Shown piece by piece: positions 25,681-34,902 of a DNA stretch of 64,000 bases. The position numbers were made by a program, and so were the translations under genes. The notes beneath the pieces are model-generated. The model made no database searches, was not told the DNA's origin, and saw only the letters and a program-made list of their open reading frames with translations. Positions within the stretch are counted from its first letter, which is position 1; each line of letters starts with the position of its first letter. The stretch is taken from the NCBI RefSeq assembly GCF_030646165.1, contig NZ_JAUTDO010000006.1:248001-312000 (forward strand), read 5' to 3'. This stretch comes from Conexibacter sp. CPCC 206217. GTDB taxonomy: Bacteria; Actinomycetota; Thermoleophilia; Solirubrobacterales; Solirubrobacteraceae.

Positions 25681-25816
25681 GCGGCGCACGCTGGCGGGAT
25701 TACGACCGCGCGTGCGCCGCTGCCTCAGCGCACGCTGACCGGGATCACCACCGCGCGTGCGCCCGTCGCCTCAGCGCACGCTGACCGGGACCACGACCGC
25801 GCGTGCGCCGCCGCCG
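25681..25816. repeat. Three tandem copies of the 3' end of the beta-helix gene
   Basis: Units at 25681-25724 (44 bases, diverged), 25725-25770 and 25771-25816 (46 bases each). The last unit is the real 3' end of the minus-strand beta-helix gene, encoding ARAVVVPVSVR and the stop. The middle unit would encode ARAVVIPVSVR with its own TGA, but lies beyond the real stop in another frame. The copies are most simply explained by tandem duplication of the gene end. Confidence 0.85.
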
Positions 25817-28800
25817 AGTTGCAGGCGGTAGCGGCCGCGGGCGATCGGGCGCGTCGTGCGCAGGTGCGCGACGGTCCCGATCGCGTAGGTCCGCCGGCCG
25901 CGCATGAGCCGTGCGCGCGTGCCGGCGCGCGTCGCGGCGGCGCCTCTGGCGCTGCCGCCGCGTCTGACGGTGCACGTCACGCGCTGGCGGCCGCCGCTGC
26001 GCGTGACGCGACAGCTCACGCGCGCGTCGCGGCCAGGTCTGCCCTGCGGCCCCGTCTTGCCGGCCGCGCCGCCAGGTCCCTGCGGACCGACGGCGCCCGC
26101 CGGCCCGCTCGGGCCGCCGGCTCCCTGCGGCCCGGTGAGGCCCTGCGCACCCGCCGGCCCGGGCTGACCGTCGGTGCCCTGCGGACCGCTGGGTCCCTGC
26201 GTTCCGCCGGGCCCCGTCGGTCCCTCCGGCCCGGTCGGTCCCTCCGGCCCGGTCGGCAGCTCACCGCCGACGCCGCTGAGCGTGACCTCGGCTGCTGCGC
26301 CGGTCGCGACGGCGACGTGGAGCTGCGCCGCGCGCGGGCCGCTGTCGCTCGGCGCGAAGCGGATCCACACGGTGCAGCTCTCGCCGATCGCGAGCGGTGC
26401 GTCGCTGCACGACTCGGACGAGACGAGGAACTCGTTCGCCGCGGCGCCGGTGACGCGCACGCGGGTCGGCTCCAGCGGGCCGGCCGCGGCCGTCAGCACG
26501 ACCGGCCGGGCGGGACCGAGCGTCGTGCGCGCCTGCGTGCCGAAGGCGATCGACTCGGCGTCGGGCAGGAGCCCGGGGACGGCGACCTCGGTCGCCAGCA
26601 CCTGCGCACCGAGCGTCGCCTGCACGCTCGTCGCGCCGATCGCCGCGGGGGCGGCGAGCGTCGCGGTCGCTCTGCCGCCGACCGTCGCGGCGGTCGCGCT
26701 GACCGTCCAGCCCGGCTGGCTCGACGCGAACGTCACGACGGTCCCGTCGGGCACTCCGCCGCCGGGGATCGAGAACCCCGCGGAGTTGCGCGTGAAGTCG
26801 GCGGTGACGGTCGTCTGGCGCGCCGGCCCGACGATCGTGTCGGCCGCGCTCAGCGACATCACGGTCCACGGCGCGGCGATCGTGCCGCCCGGCAGCGCCG
26901 TGCAGCCCGCTCCGCCATCCGGACCGGCGTTGCAGCCCCACCACGAGTTCGTCGCGTCGAGCGGCGTCGGCGACTGGTTGGCGATGGTGGCGCCGTTGCC
27001 GGCGAGGTCGTTGCCCTCCAGCCTCAGCGCCTGCTCGCCGAAGCTCGCCGCGGCGGCGATCTCGACGCCCGCGCCGCTCATGCCGCTGATCGTGTTGCCC
27101 TTCACGGTGACGCCCTCGAACGTCGGCGCACCGTTGCCGCCGGGATCGCCGAGCGCCACGCCGGACCCGCCGTCGCGCAGCGCGTTGTCCTCGATCGCGA
27201 GCGCTCTGGCGCTGCCCGACACGAGGATCGCGGGCCCGGTCGCCTCGCGCACGTCGTTGCCGCTGACGGTCGCGCCAGCGACCTCGCCGAGCACGACGAA
27301 CGAGCCGTCGCCGCGGCTGCTGTTGCCGCTCACGTCCACGTCCGCGATCGGATCGCCGGGCGTGCCGCTCAGCGCGATCGCCGCTCTGGCGCCGGCGCCG
27401 TCGCCGGTGCCGCTGAAGGCGTTGCCGGTGACGCTGACGCCGGAGCCGGAGACGCCGGCCAGCATGACCGCGTGCGCGTCGGGCCGGCGGTCGTTGGCGA
27501 CGAACGCGTTGCCCGCGACGACGAGGCCGCTGACGTCGCGCCCGCTGGCGCTGACGCCGTAGCCGTTGCCGGTCACGACGTCGTTGACGATCCGCGTGTC
27601 CCTGCCGTCGACGGCGACGCCGGACGGCGCCCCCGCGCCGCCGGGCGTGATCGTGAAGCCGTCGAGCGTGACCCCGTCGGCGGCGACCCGCACGACCGCG
27701 CCGGGATGGTCCGCCGGCCCGGCGATCACCGTCGCGCCGGATCCGTCGTCGGCGGCCGCCGCGACTGCGTGCGTCGTGTCGTGCGCCCGCGCCGCACCGC
27801 TCGCGCCGAAGCGCGCCGCTCCGCCCGCCGCGCCCGCTCGACCCGCCGCGCCCGCCCGCTCGCGTCCGTCCGCGCCGGCGTCCGCGCCGCGCAGCGTCAG
27901 CGGCTTGTCGACGACCAGCTGCTCGGCGAAGGTGCCGGCGCCGGCGCGCACGGTCCCGCCTGCGCCGGCCGCGTCGATCGCCGCCTGCAGCGTGCCGAAG
28001 ACCTCGGCCTGGCGCGTGCCGGTGGCGGGGTCCGGCGTCGTCGCGACGTGCCCGCCGTCGGCGAGGTTCGCGCCGGGCACGCTGTTGTCGGCGTAGAGGT
28101 CGTCGACGAACGCGTCGAGCTGCGCCTGGCTGATGTTGCCGCCGTCGGCGAGCCCGTCGCCGCGCACGAGCGCGAGCCGGCCGTCGTCGCCGGTCGCCGC
28201 GAGCGTGTTGCCGCGCAGCGCCGGCAGGCCCGTCTCGCCCTGCAGCCACGACTGGGCGCCGACGCGCGAGTCGACGCGGAGCGCGGGCAGGTAGTCGCCG
28301 TCGATCGCGTTGCCGTCGAGCACGATCGCGGAGTCGCCGCGCGTCCACGACTCGGCGCCCGCGCCGTTGGTGAGCGTGACGCTGCCGCGCAGCCGGCTGC
28401 CGGCGACCGTCGCCGCCTCCAGCTCGCCGGGCGTCGCGTTGCCGTTGAAGTAGACCGCCGACGCTGACGGTGCCGGCGCGCCGGCCGCGGTCGTGCCGGC
28501 CGTGACGACGGAGTCGCGCAGCTCGAAGCCGCTCGCGTGGACCTCGAAGACCTTGTTGACCTCCGCGGTGGTGCCGGCGGTCGGCGTGATCTCGAGTCCG
28601 CGCACGTGCACGTCGCGCGCCATCACCGCGATGTTGGTGCCGTAGCCGGCCTGGTATCTGCTGAGGATCGTCGCCGCGACCGCGTCGGCGTCCACGATCG
28701 GCGCGCCGCCGGCATCGACGCCCTCGAGCGTCAGCGGCTTGTCGAGGAAGAGGCCGTAGCGCTGCGTCCCGGCGATGCCGTAGCGGCCGCCGGGTCTGAA

Positions 28801-30207
28801 GTCGGTGCGGCCCTCCTGGTAGCTGCCCGGGGCGATCGCGACCGTGTCGCGCTCGACGGCGACGTCGATCGCATGCTGGACGGTCGCGCACGGGTGCGCG
28901 GGGGAGAGGCAGAAGTTGCCCGCGTCGTCGCCGCCGACGCTGACGTGCCGCTTTGCCAGCAGCGGGGCGGGAGCGGGATCTCCCGCGTCGATCGACGCGT
29001 GCCCGTCCTCGACGAGCGCGTCGGCGCAGCCCGGGTGACCGGGCCCGGCCGCGCAGCCCCACCAGTTGCCGCGCGCGTCGATCGTCACGGCCGCGCCGTC
29101 GCCGCCGCCATCACCGCTACCGCCGCCATCGCCACCGCCGCCGCTCGTCGCATCGGCATAGCTCTTGATGCCCACGGTCGCGTTGCCGTCGAGGCGCGAC
29201 TGCGTCACGCGCACGCCGCTGACCGCGTTGCCGAACTCGGCCCCGCTTCTGTTGCCGGTCGCGAGCACGCTGCGCAGCTCGACGTCGCGCAGCGTCGCGG
29301 GATCGCTCGCGTACGCGTCGTCGTTGCGGCCCTTGATCGCGAAGCCCGGGCCGCCGTTGCCGCGCACGATCGCGTCGGCGACGCGAAGCCCGGCGAAGTC
29401 ACCGTACTTGACGTTCACGTCGATGCCGTTGAGCGACCCGGTCGGCTGCGCGACGCCGGCGCCCGTGTCCTGCACGGTGACGCCGTCGAACGCGACGTCG
29501 TTCAGCGCCTCCAGATAGATCCCGCCCTGCTGGTTGCGGTCGAAGCTGGTGGCGCTCACCTGCACATGGTCGAAGACGCCGGCGACGTCGCTGCCGGCAT
29601 CGTCGACGTAGAGCCCGTATCTGTTGGCGTCGAAGCTGCTGCCGGAGACGGTCAGCCCGCTCGCGTGGCCGCGCACGCTGAGGCCCAGCGCGTTGCCGCT
29701 CGCGCGCACGCGCTCCAGGCGCCAGCCGGAGATCGCGCCGCCGCCTCTGACCTCGACGCCAGCCTGCGCGTTGCCGGTCGCGGCGAGGTCCTGCAGCAGC
29801 CCGTCGGAGACCGCGCCGGTGACGAGCAGGCCGTTCGCGGAGCCCGTCAGCGTCAGTCCGCGCAGCGCCACGCCGTCGGCCCCCGCGGCGACCGTGATCG
29901 CCGTTCTGCCGGGCGCGGTGATCGTCACGCCGCCACCACCGGCGATCGTCAGCCCCGGCGTCGCGATCGTGACCGCGCCGGCGTAGGTGCCGTCGCAGAC
30001 GAGGATCTCGTCGCCCGCGCCGGCCGCGGCGACCGCGGCCGCGATCCCGCTGAAGTCCGGTTGCGCGCAGGTGGCGCCCGCGGGCCCGGCTCCGCCCGCG
30101 TCGTCGTTGACTGTCAACGTCGCCGCTGTCGCGCTGGCTGTCGCGGCGAGCGGCACTGCGAGCAGCGCCGCGAGCGCGAGGCCGGTGGTCCAAGCTCGTC
30201 TGCGCAC
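25771..30207 (-). CDS. Very large secreted parallel beta-helix protein with collagen-like tract
   Basis: About 1478 residues. A signal peptide (RRRAWTTGLALAALLAVPLA, cleavage near TASA-TAA) precedes two or more right-handed beta-helix regions made of short repeats with Asn/Gly turns (for example LTGSANGLLVTGAVSDGLL; NSWWGCNAGPDGGAGC; VSGNAFSGTGDGAGARAAI). Blocks of the form GTFAEQLVVDKPLTLRGADA mark pectate-lyase-like or NosD-like starts of a helix. An Ig/HYDIN-like domain near 1230-1330 (LPDAESIAFGTQA... FAPSDSGPRAAQLHVAV) is followed by a Gly-X-Y tract of about 70 residues (GPEGPTGPEGPTGPGG) and a basic C-terminal domain with two cysteines. GTG at 30207 is preferred because GGAAGGGA lies 5-9 bases upstream; ATG codons at 30234 and 30246 are alternatives. 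Probably a surface adhesin or fibre. Confidence 0.82.
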   Translation of the reverse strand: MRRRAWTTGLALAALLAVPLAATASATAATLTVNDDAGGAGPAGATCAQPDFSGIAAAVAAAGAGDEILVCDGTYAGAVTIATPGLTIAGGGGVTITAPGRTAITVAAGADGVALRGLTLTGSANGLLVTGAVSDGLLQDLAATGNAQAGVEVRGGGAISGWRLERVRASGNALGLSVRGHASGLTVSGSSFDANRYGLYVDDAGSDVAGVFDHVQVSATSFDRNQQGGIYLEALNDVAFDGVTVQDTGAGVAQPTGSLNGIDVNVKYGDFAGLRVADAIVRGNGGPGFAIKGRNDDAYASDPATLRDVELRSVLATGNRSGAEFGNAVSGVRVTQSRLDGNATVGIKSYADATSGGGGDGGGSGDGGGDGAAVTIDARGNWWGCAAGPGHPGCADALVEDGHASIDAGDPAPAPLLAKRHVSVGGDDAGNFCLSPAHPCATVQHAIDVAVERDTVAIAPGSYQEGRTDFRPGGRYGIAGTQRYGLFLDKPLTLEGVDAGGAPIVDADAVAATILSRYQAGYGTNIAVMARDVHVRGLEITPTAGTTAEVNKVFEVHASGFELRDSVVTAGTTAAGAPAPSASAVYFNGNATPGELEAATVAGSRLRGSVTLTNGAGAESWTRGDSAIVLDGNAIDGDYLPALRVDSRVGAQSWLQGETGLPALRGNTLAATGDDGRLALVRGDGLADGGNISQAQLDAFVDDLYADNSVPGANLADGGHVATTPDPATGTRQAEVFGTLQAAIDAAGAGGTVRAGAGTFAEQLVVDKPLTLRGADAGADGRERAGAAGRAGAAGGAARFGASGAARAHDTTHAVAAAADDGSGATVIAGPADHPGAVVRVAADGVTLDGFTITPGGAGAPSGVAVDGRDTRIVNDVVTGNGYGVSASGRDVSGLVVAGNAFVANDRRPDAHAVMLAGVSGSGVSVTGNAFSGTGDGAGARAAIALSGTPGDPIADVDVSGNSSRGDGSFVVLGEVAGATVSGNDVREATGPAILVSGSARALAIEDNALRDGGSGVALGDPGGNGAPTFEGVTVKGNTISGMSGAGVEIAAAASFGEQALRLEGNDLAGNGATIANQSPTPLDATNSWWGCNAGPDGGAGCTALPGGTIAAPWTVMSLSAADTIVGPARQTTVTADFTRNSAGFSIPGGGVPDGTVVTFASSQPGWTVSATAATVGGRATATLAAPAAIGATSVQATLGAQVLATEVAVPGLLPDAESIAFGTQARTTLGPARPVVLTAAAGPLEPTRVRVTGAAANEFLVSSESCSDAPLAIGESCTVWIRFAPSDSGPRAAQLHVAVATGAAAEVTLSGVGGELPTGPEGPTGPEGPTGPGGTQGPSGPQGTDGQPGPAGAQGLTGPQGAGGPSGPAGAVGPQGPGGAAGKTGPQGRPGRDARVSCRVTRSGGRQRVTCTVRRGGSARGAAATRAGTRARLMRGRRTYAIGTVAHLRTTRPIARGRYRLQLGGGARAVVVPVSVR

Positions 30208-30336
30208 CTGCGTTCCCTTCCGTCGTGATCCCATCCCGGATGGCATCGACGGCCGGTGCGGGAGCGGTCAGACAGTGGGAGCTTCTGGCCGGAGCCACGC
30301 CTGCCTGACAGCTTTCAGCCCGGCGTCGCGAGCTTC

Positions 30337-32805
30337 TCAGCGAGCCGGATCGACGTGCTCGAGGAGCGCTTCGAGCGCCTGCGGCAGCAGCCGGCGCACG
30401 TTCGCGACCTCCTGGGCGGGCGCACGCAGCCGCACCAGCTCGGCGACGACGAGCGCGGACAGCTGCGAGACGAAGCGGCTGCACTCCGCCAGCCGCGCGC
30501 CCGCGAGCGCCGCCGCGTCGAGGAACCGCACGGTTGCCTCGAGCGCGTCGCGCTGAGCGCCGGTGCGGACGGCGGCGCCGAGCGCTGCGAGCCACTCGCG
30601 GCCCAGCTCCTGGCCGGCCGCGGAGGCGAACCAGCCGCTGCTCCAAGCGTCGTAGGTCACGCGCGCGGCGCGCTCCATCAGCGCGTCGCCGCTGCGCGCG
30701 AGCAGGTCGGCGGTCGCGGCCATCGCGCCGTCCGGCAGCTCCTGTGCGCTCAGCAGCGCCCCGGCGGAGCGGCGACGGGCGAGCTCCTGCACGTCGCGGC
30801 GCCGGAAGCGGCGATGGCCGCCGCTGGTGCGCACGCCGCGCAGCGCCCCCTCGTCGGCCAGCCGCCGGATCGTGCTCGGCGAGACGCCGAGCACGCGCGC
30901 TACCGCGCCCAGCGTCATCGTGTCGTCGACGTCGGTGCGCGCGAGCGGGCGCAGGCCGGGCGCGAACGAGGCGGGTCGCGGGCGCGTGACGGTCCGCCCG
31001 GAGACCGACGGCCGCGCGAACAGGAAGCCCTGGACCGCGTCGACGCCGGCGGCGCGCACGGCGGTCAGCTGCTCCTCCGTCTCGATCCCCTCCGCGACGA
31101 CCGTCAGCCCGAGCGCGTGGCCCATCCCGACGATCGCGTCGATGATCGGCGTCGCGTCGGTCGCGCGCTTGATGCTCTGGACGAACGAGCGGTCGATCTT
31201 GAGGCCGTCGACCGGCAGCCGCCGCAGATAGGCCAGCGACGAGTAGCCGGTGCCGAAGTCGTCGAGCAGCACCTTCACGCCGATCCGCTTCAGCATCGTC
31301 AGCATCTCGACGGGGTCGCCGGCGCCGTCGATCACGCTCGACTCGGTCAGCTCCAGCGTGAGCGCCGACGCGGGGATGCCGGTGGCGGCGAGCGCGGTCG
31401 CAAGACGGCCTGGAAGCGTCCGGTCGGCGAGCTGCCGGGCGGACAGGTTGACCGAGACCGGCGGCGGGTCGTGCTCGGGATCCTGCTCGATCCAGCGCGC
31501 GATCTGCCGACAGGTCTCGGCCAGCACCCAGGTGCCGATCTCGACGATCTGCCCGGTCGCCTCGGCGACGGGGATGAACTCGCCCGGCGCGACGATCCCG
31601 CGCTCCGGGTGGCGCCAGCGCAGGAGCGCCTCGACGCCGATCGTCTCGCCGCCGGCGGCCGACAGGATCGGCTGGTAGTGCAGCACCAGCTGGTCGCGCT
31701 CGAGCGCGACCGCCAGCTCGCGCTCGATCCGCAGCTGCGTCAGCAGGCGCTCCCGCGCGCGCGGCGTGAAGACGTGTATGCGGCGGTCGTCGTCGGCGTT
31801 CGCCTCGCGCAGCGCGATGTCGGCGTCGCGCAGCAGCTCGGTTGCCTCGACGTTGCCGGCTGGGCCGAGCACGACGCCGGCGTGCCCGCTCAGACGCACC
31901 GGCGTGCCGTCGCCGGCGTGCACGGCACCGAGCCCGTCGAGGATCGACTGCGCGACGCGCCGGGCCGCGATCTCGCCGCGCACGCCTTCGACGATCGCGA
32001 CGAAGCGCACGCCCGCCATGCGGCCGAAGAAGGCCGCCGGCAGCGCGCCGGAGAGCCGGCGCGCGGCGTCGGCGAGGACCGCGTCGCCGGCGCGATGGCC
32101 GAGCGCGTCGTTGACGTCGGCCATGCCGTGGATGTCGATCGCGATCACGGCGAACTCCGTGCTGTCGCCGGTGCTCGCGATCGTCTCGGCGAGACGTCGC
32201 TCGAGCGCGACGCGGTTGGGGATGCCGGTGACCTCGTCGAGCAGCGCGTGGCGCTCGACGCTGCGCTCCAGCCAGGCGTGGTGCACGACCGAGCCGACGA
32301 GCTGGGCGAGCAGCCTCACGCGCCCCGCATCGCCTGCGTCGAAGGCCTGGTGCGCGCGCGAGTGGACGGCGATCAGGCCGAGCGATTCGTTGGGGGCGCA
32401 GACGGTCGCGAGCACGCTGCTGCGCACGCCGCGCGCCTCCATCCAGCGCGCGTAGGTGCGGTCGGGCGCGACGCTCCAGTCGTCGATGACGACGGTCGCG
32501 GGCGCGCCCGCCGGAGCGAGTCGCAGGGCGGCGAGGTCGAGCGGCAGGTGGGTGCCGACCGCGGCGCAGGCCGATCCGGCCGCCGAGACGACGGTCAGGC
32601 GGCCGTCGAGGTCCGGCAGCGCGACCTTGGCGCCGTCGGCGCCCGCGACGCCGGCCACGGCGATCAGGTGCTGCGCGACATCGGTCAGCAGCGCATCCCG
32701 GTCGACGCCCGTCGTCGTCAGATTCGCCTGCGCCTCGCCTGTGGTGTGCGAAGCGGCCACGCGGTCGATCATAGAGCGATGTTGCGCCACCTCGATGGGC
32801 GACAT
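30337..32805 (-). CDS. GAF - degenerate GGDEF - EAL - MerR-type HTH protein (c-di-GMP phosphodiesterase fused to DNA-binding domain)
   Basis: 822 residues. A GAF-like sensor spans about 25-180. The GGDEF domain (about 185-340) keeps the fold (HALLDEVTGIPNRVALERRL) but has GRMAGVRF where RxGGDEF should be, so it should not make c-di-GMP. The EAL domain (about 360-600) keeps its catalytic and metal residues: EALLRW, VNLSARQL, ELTES, LLDDFGTGYSSL, LKIDRSFV, VVAEGIETEEQL, QGFLFARP. From about 627 a MerR/BldC-type helix-turn-helix follows: TLGAVARVLGVSPSTIRRLA then RTSGGHRRFRRRDV, and a helical C-terminal domain of about 140 residues. A phosphodiesterase joined to a DNA-binding domain suggests c-di-GMP-dependent transcription control. 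The start gives the GAF domain with a short leader. Confidence 0.88.
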   Translation of the reverse strand: MSPIEVAQHRSMIDRVAASHTTGEAQANLTTTGVDRDALLTDVAQHLIAVAGVAGADGAKVALPDLDGRLTVVSAAGSACAAVGTHLPLDLAALRLAPAGAPATVVIDDWSVAPDRTYARWMEARGVRSSVLATVCAPNESLGLIAVHSRAHQAFDAGDAGRVRLLAQLVGSVVHHAWLERSVERHALLDEVTGIPNRVALERRLAETIASTGDSTEFAVIAIDIHGMADVNDALGHRAGDAVLADAARRLSGALPAAFFGRMAGVRFVAIVEGVRGEIAARRVAQSILDGLGAVHAGDGTPVRLSGHAGVVLGPAGNVEATELLRDADIALREANADDDRRIHVFTPRARERLLTQLRIERELAVALERDQLVLHYQPILSAAGGETIGVEALLRWRHPERGIVAPGEFIPVAEATGQIVEIGTWVLAETCRQIARWIEQDPEHDPPPVSVNLSARQLADRTLPGRLATALAATGIPASALTLELTESSVIDGAGDPVEMLTMLKRIGVKVLLDDFGTGYSSLAYLRRLPVDGLKIDRSFVQSIKRATDATPIIDAIVGMGHALGLTVVAEGIETEEQLTAVRAAGVDAVQGFLFARPSVSGRTVTRPRPASFAPGLRPLARTDVDDTMTLGAVARVLGVSPSTIRRLADEGALRGVRTSGGHRRFRRRDVQELARRRSAGALLSAQELPDGAMAATADLLARSGDALMERAARVTYDAWSSGWFASAAGQELGREWLAALGAAVRTGAQRDALEATVRFLDAAALAGARLAECSRFVSQLSALVVAELVRLRAPAQEVANVRRLLPQALEALLEHVDPAR

Positions 32806-32830
32806 GGCGCCAGCCTCCTGACCGACGCGC

Positions 32831-33235
32831 TCAGGCGAACGACGTGTCGTGGACGGCTCTCGCGGCCCATGCGTCGAGCTCGCTCGGCGCGAGGTCGAAC
32901 AGGCCGAACAGCTCCGCGTAGGAGAGCTCCCGCAGCGGCTCGCCGGAGGCGCTGCGCAGCTCGATCCGCACGCGACCGCCGGGAGCGGCGTCGAGCGACA
33001 GCGACAACCCCACGTCCTCCAGCCCGCGCGCGACGAGCGCGGCAGCGTCCATCTTGGCGGCCAGCTCGTACGTCGAGCCGACCCGGATTGAACTCTCCGA
33101 GCGTGTGATCATGCTGGTCTCGACCCCTTCTGCCGACCCTTGGCGCCGCGTGCTGAGCAGAGAGATCATTCCCTCTCCGCGATTCCGCATCCGCGACCGT
33201 GCCATCACTACATCGTCGGCAATCAGGTGCGCCAA
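32831..33235 (-). CDS. Small protein of unknown function upstream of the EAL regulator
   Basis: Up to 134 residues; the start is uncertain, and an internal Met (MITRSESSIRVGSTYELAAKM) at about residue 43 fits the conserved-looking part better. The C-terminal region, about residues 60-134 (ALVARGLEDVGLSLSLDAAP then SASGEPLRELSYAELFGLFD), looks like a compact alpha-beta domain without cysteines. It ends 25 bp before the start of the GAF-GGDEF-EAL gene on the same strand, so the two probably form an operon. I do not recognise it. Confidence 0.5.
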   Translation of the reverse strand: MAHLIADDVVMARSRMRNRGEGMISLLSTRRQGSAEGVETSMITRSESSIRVGSTYELAAKMDAAALVARGLEDVGLSLSLDAAPGGRVRIELRSASGEPLRELSYAELFGLFDLAPSELDAWAARAVHDTSFA

Positions 33236-33251
33236 AGATGCTGGCGCTTTC

Positions 33252-33288
33252 GCGGCGCGAAACTGCCGCGGTGACAGTTTCGTGCCGC
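33252..33288 (-). terminator. Terminator hairpin after carbonic anhydrase
   Basis: A 14-bp stem (GCGGCGCGAAACTG at 33252-33265 with CAGTTTCGTGCCGC at 33275-33288, one G-T pair) closes a 9-base loop. It lies about 40 bases beyond the minus-strand carbonic anhydrase stop and before the next minus-strand gene, separating two transcription units. Confidence 0.65.
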
Positions 33289-33326
33289 CTCCTGAGAAGT
33301 TTGGCTGACTGGCCAGTCGGCGGTCG

Positions 33327-33827
33327 CTACGGCGTGCGCTCGACCTCGCGCAGGGCGCCGGTCGCGACGTCGTAGACGAAGCCGCGGACCGACTCCTTGT
33401 GGGGGATGAAGGGTGAGGCGTGGATGCGGGCGAGCGACTGGCGCACGTCTTCGTCGAGGTCGGTGAACGACTCCGGCGCCCACTCGGGCTTGATCCCGGT
33501 GTCGTCCTGCACCTCGCGGCGGAAGGCGTCGTCGGTGAACGTCAGCATGCCGCAGTCGGTGTGGTGGATCAGCACGATCTCGCGCGTGCCGAGCAACCGC
33601 TGCGAGATCGTCAGCGAGCGGATCTCGTCGTCGGTGATGACCCCGCCGGCGTTGCGGATCACGTGCGCGTCACCCTCCGACAGCCCCAGCAGCCCATAGG
33701 GGTTGAGCCGCGCGTCCATGCACGCGACGATCGCGATTCTGCGCCCGGGCGGCAGCGGCAGCGCCCCCTTGTCGAAGCTGGCGGCGTACGCCTCGGCGTT
33801 GCGGACGAGCTCGTCGGTGACGCTCAC
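33327..33827 (-). CDS. Beta-class carbonic anhydrase
   Basis: 166 residues, a short bacterial beta-carbonic anhydrase that interconverts CO2 and bicarbonate. The zinc ligands are visible: Cys and Asp/Arg dyad in VACMDARLNPYG near residues 34-46, and His/Cys in LIHHTDCGMLTF near 87-98. The length and the sequence MDARLNPYGLLGLSEGDAHV match the actinobacterial Rv1284-like group. The GTG start at 33827 is supported by AGGAGG six bases upstream. The AT-rich stretch at 33850-33885 upstream probably holds the promoter. Confidence 0.92.
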   Translation of the reverse strand: MSVTDELVRNAEAYAASFDKGALPLPPGRRIAIVACMDARLNPYGLLGLSEGDAHVIRNAGGVITDDEIRSLTISQRLLGTREIVLIHHTDCGMLTFTDDAFRREVQDDTGIKPEWAPESFTDLDEDVRQSLARIHASPFIPHKESVRGFVYDVATGALREVERTP

Positions 33828-33887
33828 GGTGCCTCCTGTGCGGTTGCCTGCGCGGAAAACCCAATAAAGACGACTGAAATAGTGTAG

Positions 33888-34817
33888 TTACCCGCGCTGC
33901 TCCGCCATCAAGCTCTGCACCACCATCGCCCCGGCCGTCGCGCCGGCCGCCATCGCGTTGGGGACCGAGGGCATCGTGCCGCTGAGGTCGCCGGCGGCGA
34001 AGACGCCGGGGGCGGCGGTGAGGAACATCTGGTCGACGGCGACCGGGTCGACGGCGACAGGGCCGGGCTCGGGGGAGGGGGTGGCGCCGAGCTGTTCGGC
34101 GAGGGCGGAGCGCTGGTGCAGCGGGGCGGGGACGAGCAGGCCGTTGCGCTCTGCCTGCGTGCCGTCGGCGAAGGCGATCGCGGCGAGCGCGCCGGCGTCG
34201 TCGGCGACGAGGCGCTCGACGCGGCGTTCGTCGACGGCGACGTTCGCGGCCCAGAGGCGCTCGCGCGCGGCGGCGTCGAGTGTCGACGGGCCGTTGGTGA
34301 AGAGGACCACGTCGTCGCTCCAGAAGCGCAGCAGCAGCGCGCGGTGCACGCCGCTGTCGGGGTTGTCGTCGAGCACGCCGAGCGGGCGCTCGCGCACCTC
34401 CCAGCCGTGGCAGAACGGGCAGTGGAAGACGGTCGTCCCCCACAGCTGCTCCACGCCCGGCACGGCCGGCGGTCGGTAGTCCATCCCGGTCGCGAGCAGG
34501 ACGCGGCGGGTCAGCTCGCGGCTGCCGTCGGCAAGGGTGAGGGTGAAGCGGTCGCCGATCCGCTCCCCGCCCACGACCTCCCCGTCGCGCACCTCGACGC
34601 TCGTGTATCTCCCCAGCTGCTCGCGGCCGAGCGCGTACAGCTCGGCCGGCGGGCGGCCGTCGTGGCCGAGCAGGCCGCCGACGCCGTGCGCGTGGCGGTT
34701 GCTCGGCTCGCCGGCGTCGATCAGCAGCGTGCGGCGGCGCGCTCGCCCGAGCATCAGCGCGGCGCTCAGCCCGGCCGCTCCGCCGCCGACGATGGTGCAG
34801 TCCCAGGTCGTTTCCAT
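33888..34817 (-). CDS. Thioredoxin-reductase-like FAD/NAD(P) oxidoreductase
   Basis: 309 residues. The FAD motif CTIVGGGAAGLSAALMLGRA begins near residue 7 and the C-terminal FAD block is PGVFAAGDLSGTMPSVPNAM near 275-294. The NADPH region contains the redox motif CPFCHGWEVRERPLGVLDDN near 133-152, CPFC in place of the usual CATC. No thioredoxin gene is adjacent. ATG at 34817 precedes the Rossmann strand by the usual few residues; the longer frame upstream overlaps the promoter of gnd. It is divergent from gnd with 85 bp between starts. Confidence 0.85.
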   Translation of the reverse strand: METTWDCTIVGGGAAGLSAALMLGRARRRTLLIDAGEPSNRHAHGVGGLLGHDGRPPAELYALGREQLGRYTSVEVRDGEVVGGERIGDRFTLTLADGSRELTRRVLLATGMDYRPPAVPGVEQLWGTTVFHCPFCHGWEVRERPLGVLDDNPDSGVHRALLLRFWSDDVVLFTNGPSTLDAAARERLWAANVAVDERRVERLVADDAGALAAIAFADGTQAERNGLLVPAPLHQRSALAEQLGATPSPEPGPVAVDPVAVDQMFLTAAPGVFAAGDLSGTMPSVPNAMAAGATAGAMVVQSLMAEQRG

Positions 34818-34902
34818 GAGACTGAGTCTCGCGAACGGCAGGGCGGTCGACAAGCCCTCTTGCCATACCGGCAAACCCGATCGGCCGTTCTAGGATGAGC
34901 CC

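Noticed and set aside
25681..25816. CRISPR-like array of 46-base repeats
   Set aside because: The units are directly adjacent with no spacers and derive from the 3' end of the neighbouring gene; no cas genes are present.
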